DNA of 64,000 bases from Riptortus pedestris (Eukaryota > Arthropoda > Insecta > Hemiptera > Alydidae). Position numbers and translations under genes: made by a program. Shown here one piece after another: positions 55,965-64,000 of this stretch. The stretch is from contig CM032229.1 of NCBI GenBank assembly GCA_019009955.1, positions 148,216,001-148,280,000 on the forward strand. Direction: 5' to 3'. How positions within the stretch are numbered: the stretch's first letter is position 1; the number at the start of each line of letters is the position of its first letter. The notes beneath the pieces were generated by a model, which did not search any database, was not told where the DNA came from, and saw only the letters and a program-made list of their open reading frames with translations.

Positions 55965-57923
55965 TAACTTTCTAGTACAGTTAACTACTACTATTACTTT
56001 CTTCCCTACATTTCAGTAATTTATATTAAATTAAAGTAATCTAAAACACTAATAATAAAATAATATATAAATGTGATATTAATAACACTTGTCTTCTTTG
56101 TTCTCCTATTATATTAATAAACAGAAATTTTAGCTGCACTTCATTTCGAATTATTTCATTTGAAAGGGTTATGCGACACCTAGTTCCAGTGAATTCCATC
56201 AAAAAAGTTCTAAACAAACTTTCTCTAATAGGTCCGTAGAAATTCATCATTTATTATTTTCGCCTTCTTCTTACTCCCCCCCCCCCACTTAGTGAGGAGG
56301 ATAATTAGATATTATAACAAACGCATATATGTAATTCTAAGGCTAGCCGTTGATGAGTATATAGGAGCGAGGTAATTTCAGGTGTCACACCGAAGCATGT
56401 CAAAATGTCCTAAGCAACATTTTTGTACTCAAAAAATATTTTAAACAGATTTTTAAATTGTTTTTCCTATAACACCATTGGAGAATTCTTTAAAACACGT
56501 TTTAACTCCGGGCCCACTATCCTGGTTGGAAAATCTACGAACTCACTTTATTCTGAATGACCTCAAAAAGTGGATGAAGTAGCTAACTATTATTGCCGTT
56601 CGGGGAGATTGTAATAAATCAGGTCTATAAAAAACAAAGTTTAGTGGATCTTCAATATGTTCATTAGTATTTAATGCTTTCGGTAATCTACATTCCCATC
56701 ATCAGAAAGTAAGCCTAAAGGACATTCTTAAATATATGCAGAAGTCTTCCAGTGCACTCAAGTATATGATAAGACCTGTTAAGGAAGGCTATGCTGAACA
56801 GAATTTTATCATTTTTTTACTACTAATTCTAAACTTAACTGGAATTGTCAATTGACCTTGTGAGCAATAGAAAGTTAGTTAATATCTGTACAATATCCAT
56901 TCCATGCATCACGAGTAGAACAATAATATTACTGTATATTAATGAAAATAAAGAGATTATTCAATGATTAAATCAATTTTATTTATATATTTCGCCGGGA
57001 AACCATCATTATTTTAATTTAACGGCTATTATAAACAGGAATTCATTCAGTAGCCACTTTTTACTTCAAGGGTATAACTAGTAAATTACTGTGCAGTTAT
57101 TCTACTTGTTACACGTGATGAAAATCACCTGATGCTTTAGTGTATTGCTTGATCAAATCTTTATATTTCCACGGGAAACCGTGTCTGATTCAACCCGTCA
57201 AAGACGAGAAAGATGGTATTTGCGTGTGTGTGCGCGTTTTATTGGTTGTTGCCTAAATTGTTACTTAAGTGCATCATGTAATAATACCTGTCAAATTCGT
57301 TATTTATAGACCAAGTAGATAATTATAATTAATTATATTTCCTTACCACTTCATTTTAAAATAAGAAACAATTTCTTCCTAGAGGGATGGAGCATTATAC
57401 TTTGGAGGCTTTTAATTTGTTCAAATGAAGATGGGATGCTACCATTTCAGATTTCGTTTGCTGATAGTACGTTTCTCATTGCTCATATAATCCTGCCTTG
57501 GTCTGTTTTTACAAGCTCGGTCTTATCTGCTGTCGTAAAAAAAAAACATTTTTGTGGGATTACTCCCTTATTTTGCTAAGCATAATGATTATTTAGTTAA
57601 AGACATAATGACCGTGTTAACTGTAAATCTTGTATTTACATTTAAGTATTCTATCTATCCGCACTAACTTAACAAATTCGGCGTATTGTGTATTTAATTA
57701 CCTCCACAAAAAAAATTATCTTGGCAGTTACTGGGAGAGGGAGAGATTAACAAACAAATTAATTAAATTTTGATTTGATTTTACGTGACCATTGGATTTT
57801 TATTGTTGACATAATGTTAACATTAAGCCCATTTAAAAGCAAATTAAAATTCGTTCTCATATAAACATTTATTTTTCCCCGCCCCGCTTTGAGTACCCGT
57901 TCTCCTTCTCAATATAGAAAGTA
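55965..57923. other. Unique AT-rich region
   Basis: No gene recognised; a run of C at about 56276 and small frames only. Confidence 0.5.
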
Positions 57924-58173
57924 AGTACGTCAAGCGGGGACTGAATAAACTAAGCAGATTTCCCTCGTGATGTTAAATAATAGATAAACCTACATACTGC
58001 TAACACAACACCTTGGGGTATTGAGTGAATAAATACAAAATGTACTAAGAAATTTTTCCCTCCCGGCCGGAAGCGCGTGAAATGTAAACAAGCAGGTTTG
58101 CCAACAGGTCACCCAAAAAAAAATAATAACTCAAACAAATTAGAATACAAGATATTAATTTTATTGATAAATA

Positions 58174-58225
<52 letters not shown>

Positions 58226-58744
58226 TTGTAATTTATAATGAATAAGAATAAATTTTATCTCAATCAATCAAATTTTAGTAGTCCAAAAATTTAAGACGCG
58301 GGGGGGGGGGTCATAAGAACACACTTGCATGTAACTCTTATCATAAAGGTCTTTGGAGAACAATATTTGGTATTTAAGCTTCGAATAATGTGGTTTATTA
58401 TATAACTTGAGTATTGTTTATGTAACTCGAGTAGAAGTGGGGGCTTACTGAAGGCTGAAAACTGAAAAATGCAAATATCTCGGTTTATATTCAAGATAGA
58501 TAATAAATGTATGTAACAATATTTATAGTACATTTCAATTGCAATAAGATTCATTCTAAAGACTTCTTCCGATTTATGGTAACGGAGGTATTTCGAATCT
58601 TCAATGTTACCCCATCTAAACCCCCCTCCCCCTAGTCCGATTTCAACCGTTAACGACCTTGATCTTTCTTTTTACATAAAACAACTAAATATGGAGTTTG
58701 GTATCGGTCAAAAAATAATTGCGACCGCTAGAGCAGTAACATAG

Positions 58745-58797
<53 letters not shown>

Positions 58798-58913
58798 ATT
58801 TTGAACGGACTACATTTTCGTCATCCCTAGGTAGGACCGATAGTTATTTAAAGAAAAATTTCAAAAATGAGTACGATCTCAATATCTGATTTCCCTTACG
58901 GGAAATCTGCTAA
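57924..58913 (+). mobile_element. HINE-like element, long type, complete, two TA arrays
   Basis: A diverged A end (AGTACGTCAAGCGGGGACTG), the long-type block, an extra (TA)n at 58183-58221 inside that block, the common body, the usual (TA)n core at 58746-58792, and the B side ending TTTCCCTTACGGGAAATCTG with CTAA at 58910-58913. At about 990 bp it gives the full length of the long type. Confidence 0.84.
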
Positions 58914-59004
58914 TAGAGTAATCCTCATTTGCATAATTGGTTAAAACATTTTAGCACGTCTCTTTTATTAAAATCAATTGAACTTGAAAATTTCATATAT
59001 GCGA

Positions 59005-59280
59005 ACGTGTGGGGGAAGGATTTAGAAAATTTGAAATATCTCCATTATTATACGTCGGATCGAAACAGTGTAAATCAATCTTATTGAAAATGTAATGCTC
59101 TATGAATGTTGTTATATATGTTTTTTTTTCTGTATCTTCATTATTACCCGAAATATTTGCATTTTTAGTTTTAAGTCTTCTGTAAACCCACTTTATTCTT
59201 AGGTTAAATGCCAAATATACTTTGTGAAAAACATGCAAATGTAATGTGTTGATGACGTCTTCAATTCAGATTTCTCCTTC
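59005..59280 (-). mobile_element. HINE-like internal fragment, long type
   Basis: AAATTTGAAATATCTCCATT, TATTATACGTCGGATCGAAA, ATATTTGCATTTTTAGTTTT, AAGTCTTCTGTAAACCCACT, then GTTGATGACGTCTTCAATTC as in the copy at 22265. Both ends are missing. Confidence 0.7.
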
Positions 59281-59896
59281 TTTACACGAACATGTTTCTT
59301 TGATCTCTACCATACCGAAAATTTAACAGTTTTAGTCAAGACTAAAGATATTTGTTATTATCTAAAATCAGATTTGGAATGGTAGTTTTAAATGTTATAA
59401 CCATCCAAACCTCTTGAATAAATGCTGGGAAGTGAGTTTTCACAGGCGACAGATAGAAATTAAGATTTATTTTAAAAGCACGATGAGATTATTAAGATAA
59501 AAGTATTAGGTATATAAAAGGCGTCGCTAATAGGAGCTATGATGTATATAACTAAGTTTATATTGTATTCCCTGGAATATTAATAATAACGAGAAGCAAT
59601 TAATATTTGTGTTAATTAGCCGGCCATTGACGGTAGGATGTTATTAGAGCGGCCTCCCCTGTGAAACACATGTAGGGGATCAGCTGGTAGGAGGCCCACA
59701 TGCTGAGATTACACTCTCCCATATGCCTCAACACTCACTCTTCATATAGAATGGGACTATATAAATCCTCACTCCAGCATTGTTGTACCTAGTAAAGAAT
59801 TGTAATTAATAAGTATGTAGAGAAACACAAATGAAATGCCTTAAGAAACTATGTTTTAAAACAATAATTCATTCAAGAAAATGTGTTAAGAGTTTT
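59281..59896. other. Intergenic; contains a foldable GC-rich segment
   Basis: Bases 59651-59657 (GGCCTCC) pair with 59690-59696 (GGAGGCC), enclosing CCCCTGTGAAACACATGTAG, which folds on itself with the GGG that follows. No homology recognised. Confidence 0.4.
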
Positions 59897-60050
59897 TTAG
59901 CAGATTTCCCTTAAGGTAGAGATTATTAACTTGTATTGTAAATTTACTGAGCATTCACGGTGGTGTTACCTGCATGTACGTATATTTATCTATTGTAAAC
60001 CTTCACGTGGGAAAGCTGCTTACTTTACGCAGCCCTGCGTGACGGACTTT
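59897..60050 (-). mobile_element. 154-bp miniature HINE-like element
   Basis: The B end TTAGCAGATTTCCCTTAAGG is joined to a segment of the long type (TTCACGGTGGTGTTACCTGC) and the A end (CTTTACGCAGCCCTGCGTGA). All the core is deleted. It keeps both termini and therefore shows the minimal sequence still delimited as a unit. Confidence 0.8.
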
Positions 60051-61980
60051 ATTTTGTTTCGAACTTTGCTGCATTGGCGCTTCGTATGTTTCATTATGAA
60101 TTGGTGTTGAGGTTAGCTGGCAAATAAATAATATGAATAAAAACTTATATAATTTGAAATATAGTTTTAAACCACAAACGTTATTTGTATGTTAAATTTT
60201 GACGTATGTGTGAATTTTGCGAAGTCCTGAGAATATGTTATTAATGTATTGTCTGCATTATGTCTTATCGTCAAGTCAATATTACAAGTTGAGCAAATGA
60301 GTCTGTCACTCTTTGTCGTTAAGGATGAGTGTGTTAATTTGGTGCGTCCAATTCTATGTCTAGAGAACTACTTATTCTTTCCTAGATTTTCTGAAACGAT
60401 TTGTTCACAGTCCTTAACGACTATTTACCTCTTAGTTTATTTAATGGAGTTATCGGTCAGTAGATGGTATTAGCAAAACTCTGACGTGACACCACTAGCC
60501 TTCCTAGTACTCCTATTAAATTAAACATATTAAGTATTTTAATTCACTTCGTTTACAATTATACCATTTGAAAGTGATATACGTTATCTCCTTTCCCATG
60601 TATCTCATCAGAATTACCGAGAAATATGCAATATTTTATGCCACCATCGTCTATCTAACCCCCTCCCCACTTATTCAATCACATTGAGTGGTGCACATCT
60701 TCCTCTAGGCCATCAAACGAATTCTTTCTTCGCTTGAGTGTTTTCCTCTTATCTTCTCCGTTTCGACCCACGAATCAATGAACTCATATTAAATTTTGTT
60801 TATGATTGGAAACATGCCAATCAACACAGCTACAATCAAGACTAGCACAGTCTTATTCGACAACCTGCTGGGTTCCTATCCTCAAACGTCCATAGACCAT
60901 ATTCAGCCTTCTTCCAGGAGCGAACCCAGATTCTTATATCAGTCTATTAAATTACAAGGCTCTTAATGTCTAGGTTAAATTCCAATTTTGTTGATGGGCT
61001 CCTAGCTAAATGTCAAGAATAGATTTTATTTATTCAAATTGCTACTCTGTTGCCCCCCAATGCTGAGTGAGCACCATGTCCATCCTCACTTCTGGGTATT
61101 TCCAATCCCCCGTAACAAATCTAGAACTCATGTATGTGGTTTTGCACTTTCACCCTCCATGTTTTCTCCGTTCCATAAGTCAAAATATCCAATTTAAAAT
61201 TATAATATTGTTGCGGACCGTAAATATTTTTGATAATAATGGATCAGAAAGCATTCACCTATGTTGTATTTGTATTTGTACTCACTGATAATGTTCAGAT
61301 AATAATCTAAAAAATAAAATAATAAAAAAAATAATTCGACAATCTTTTCAATGACCTTAATAATAATTAGAAGCATTTCAATTTATAAAATTGCATTTAT
61401 TTGGAGCTGATTTCATAATTGAATAATGGGTACTGGTCCTGTAGTTATTTGTATAAGTATGAATGGTATCAAAAACTAATTGCAGACAAACCCTTTCCTT
61501 TTGCTAAATAAGGCTGCACAGATAACATTTTCCTTCTAATTCATTTGGATGTTTTTGATTTCGAGAAATAACATCAGGTTATTAATATTTCCTACGGAAC
61601 CTCAAATAAAACCTTTCCCGACTATTTTTCCTCTGCACGAAGGAAGGTATTGTTGCGCCAGGCTGAGCTGTTGTTATCAAGTCGAGAGGATTTTCCATTT
61701 TCACAAACTTTTCCCATTTCGTCGGAACTCATAAATACATTAACAACTTCATATAATGGCATTAAAAGTAAGCGGGAAATTCCACCAGATACTATGATTG
61801 TATGAAAATAAACTAAATTGGGATTTCGCTTATATTCAAACTAAACACATCAACTTTACTTTGTTATTTTTAGCATAATTTAGTAATGGGATTATTCAAA
61901 CTATAATTTGTTCCTGATATATACACATTACACTTAATGGTACTCTTACAAATAAAGTCGATGGGATACTTGTCACTATA
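60051..61980. other. Unique AT-rich region
   Basis: No gene recognised. Frames of 60-75 codons lack recognisable domains. Confidence 0.5.
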
Positions 61981-62524
61981 TTAGCAGATTTCCCTTAAGG
62001 GAAATCAGCTATTGAGGTCGTACTCATGACGCGATTTTCAAAAAATTTCCTCAAATGTCCATCGATCCTACCCAGGAGATGACGAAAATGAGGTCCGTTC
62101 AAAATTATATATATATTTGTCTGTTAACGCTCTAGCGGTCGCAATTTTTGTTTGATGTTTACACAAAAAGACAGATCAAGTTCGTTAACGGCTGAAATCG
62201 GACCAGTGGGGGGGGGGGGGGGTAGAGGGGGGATTTTCGAAAATTCGAAATATCTTCGTTACCATATGTCGGATCAAACAAATATATAGAACCAATCGTA
62301 TTGCAAATTAAATTTACTATAAATATTGTTCTGTACATTTATTCTCTATCTTGTATATTAACCGAGATATTTGCAATTTTATTTAATGTGGGCCGATAAC
62401 TGGTGTGTTTCCCGCCAAAAGCTAGTTCGGTCGTAACTGTTCAGCTCTCGTATGGATATTTCTCTATTCTATAACTTAACATGGGAAATCTGCTTAATTT
62501 ACGCAGCCCCTGCGTGACGGACTT
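61981..62524 (-). mobile_element. HINE-like element, short type, complete reference copy
   Basis: A perfect B end (TTAGCAGATTTCCCTTAAGG and the rest of the 20-bp palindrome), GAGGTCGTACTCATGACGCG, GGTCCGTTCAAAATTATATA with only a few TA repeats, GTCTGTTAACGCTCTAGCGG, a 15-G run (62208-62222), CGAAATATCTTCGTTACC, and the A end CGCAGCCCCTGCGTGACGG. The inverted 12-mers are AGCAGATTTCCC at 61983 and GGGAAATCTGCT near 62483. At 544 bp it is the best consensus-like short copy. Confidence 0.9.
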
Positions 62525-62797
62525 TTTTTTTTACATTTTGTAAATTTGTATTTAGTCGTTTAAAATAGTCCCCCCCCCCCTCAACGAACGTTAGAAAATG
62601 AAAACGCTTTCTTGTTTTATCATTTCCATAGAAATAAGACTATGGCATACTAATTCTATGGGCATTTATACCAATTCAGCTCTAGTATATCCTGATAAAA
62701 AGTCGATTCCGAACAGGACGAAACATATCCAATAGGGGGTTATGACAAAGCTACCTCTGCCTCAGCTAGTTATGGCATTCATTAATCTTAAACAGTA

Positions 62798-62851
<54 letters not shown>

Positions 62852-64000
62852 TAAATAACAAATGAAAATAGCTAGGAAGAAGAGGCATTGCTGGAATGTT
62901 ATTAAGGATCAACCCTCAATATTAAATATTACTGGTAAACTATGTGATATAACCTTGATTCCTCTTGAAAGTGAACGACACTTCGTGTGTGTGTATTTCT
63001 TATATTCTATGGTTCGATGGCCCCTTATTCATGTTTTGTTTGCTTTCAGGCTTGTTAGGTAAAAAAAAAAAAAGAATTATTTAATAAACTACATTGTAGT
63101 TTAGTAGATTACTTATTTCCCCGTGTTTCGACATTGTGGGTTTTTTTCCCAGAAGTCGGTTCATCCAAAAACCATGGCATGCCCATAATCATTGACTGTT
63201 ATGGATTGAAATATTTATAACTTTTTTTTTAAAGTTTACGAAAAATTTTACTTTACATCACACGTAATTCACGATATTTTGGAGCCATTGACAGCGCCTT
63301 GAATATACAGACAGCCACCTTTATAGACGTATCCATTATCATTCATTCCCCTATCTAGAAAATTACCCAACATTTCATATCTCTATACGAAAATTAAGTT
63401 TATAATAATTAGATGCTTGACTAATGACTAACTAATACAATACCAAATGTGTGTGTGTGTATTGTTTGTGGGCGTGTGATCGCGTGGACGTGCCTTTGTT
63501 AATGCGATAACTTTTGAACAAATTTCCAATCTTCGTTGAAACTCGGAATATAAAATTTTTTTCGAAATTGTAAATCTGAGTACACTTAAGGGGGGGGGCA
63601 GGCAAGAAGCTTTCAGGTTTACACATTAACTAATTATTGAGGGGTTTCTTTTTTGTTTTTTCTAGAATCCCTTCCACCTTTCTTTTAAGTTGTGGTGCGC
63701 ATTACAATAATTATAACTAATAATAATATATCCTTTTTGAGAGGTTGATTTTACATACGTTACATTTTAGACGAATTTCATTACTTATTTGGAAATCCAT
63801 GACGAAATTATGAAAATGATCTCATATTAGATCTAGGATATCTATCTGATTCCCAACGAACTATGGGTTGAAAAAGCAGCACGATTGAATGATATTTGTG
63901 ATAATATTGTGACAGTGATACTGTGACGGACTCTCTGTAGGAGGTGCAGCCGCACTGTACAGCCAGGACCTAAGGGTACAAAATCTATTTCTGGAGTGGT
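62525..64000. other. Unique AT-rich region
   Basis: Contains (TA)n at about 62803-62848, CCCCCCCCCC at about 62570, (TG)n at about 63448 and GGGGGGGG at about 63590. A 66-codon frame at 62862-63062 has no recognised domain. No gene called. Confidence 0.5.

Overview
The window is an AT-rich, nuclear, metazoan repeat desert. I recognise no host protein-coding gene, rRNA or tRNA gene. The repeats are eukaryotic: a Merlin DNA transposon, Penelope-like retroelements (PLE) with GIY-YIG endonuclease, CTAG-ending Helitrons, tRNA-derived SINEs and long (TA)n microsatellites. An invertebrate, probably an arthropod, fits best. A copepod such as a sea louse is possible but is only a guess from general repeat style.

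By my tally about half of the 64 kb belongs to repeat families. The dominant one, with about 27 whole or partial copies, is a non-autonomous element of about 560 bp (short type) to 1000 bp (long type). One end, called A here, reads GTCCGTCACGCAGGGGCTGC. The other, called B, is the 20-bp palindrome GATTTCCCTTAAGGGAAATC followed by TGCTAA. The 12-mer AGCAGATTTCCC lies near both ends in inverted orientation, and a (TA)n microsatellite sits in the interior. This architecture resembles the non-autonomous Helentrons (HINE/DINE-1 type), so copies are labelled HINE-like. Strand + means the A end is on the left.

Layout: 1-2.0 kb holds a 689-bp Merlin element with an exact target duplication and a small Helitron. 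2.75-9.03 kb is a three-level nest: a HINE-like element whose (TA)n core received a Helitron, which received a PLE made of two inverted copies. 10.3-11.5 kb has a second PLE fragment and a Helitron. 14.3-19.9 kb is a block of four Helitrons in mixed orientation joined through (TA)n, which creates large palindromes. 20-23.5 kb and 29-34.3 kb hold HINE-like copies, SINEs and a second Helitron-in-HINE nest. 34.8-36.0 kb is a 130-bp satellite. 36-40.5 kb is mostly unique. 40.5-43.7 kb, 47.5-53.5 kb and 55.2-62.5 kb are rich in HINE-like copies. 44.75-45.8 kb is a 66-bp minisatellite. The last 1.5 kb is unique.

No gene set works together here in the cellular sense. What the window records is the order of insertion: HINE-like elements first, their TA cores receiving Helitrons, Helitrons receiving PLE, and SINEs entering HINE-like copies. 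The only recognisable coding capacity is a C-terminal Merlin transposase fragment, two damaged copies of a PLE reverse transcriptase/endonuclease, and the last 60 codons of a second PLE.
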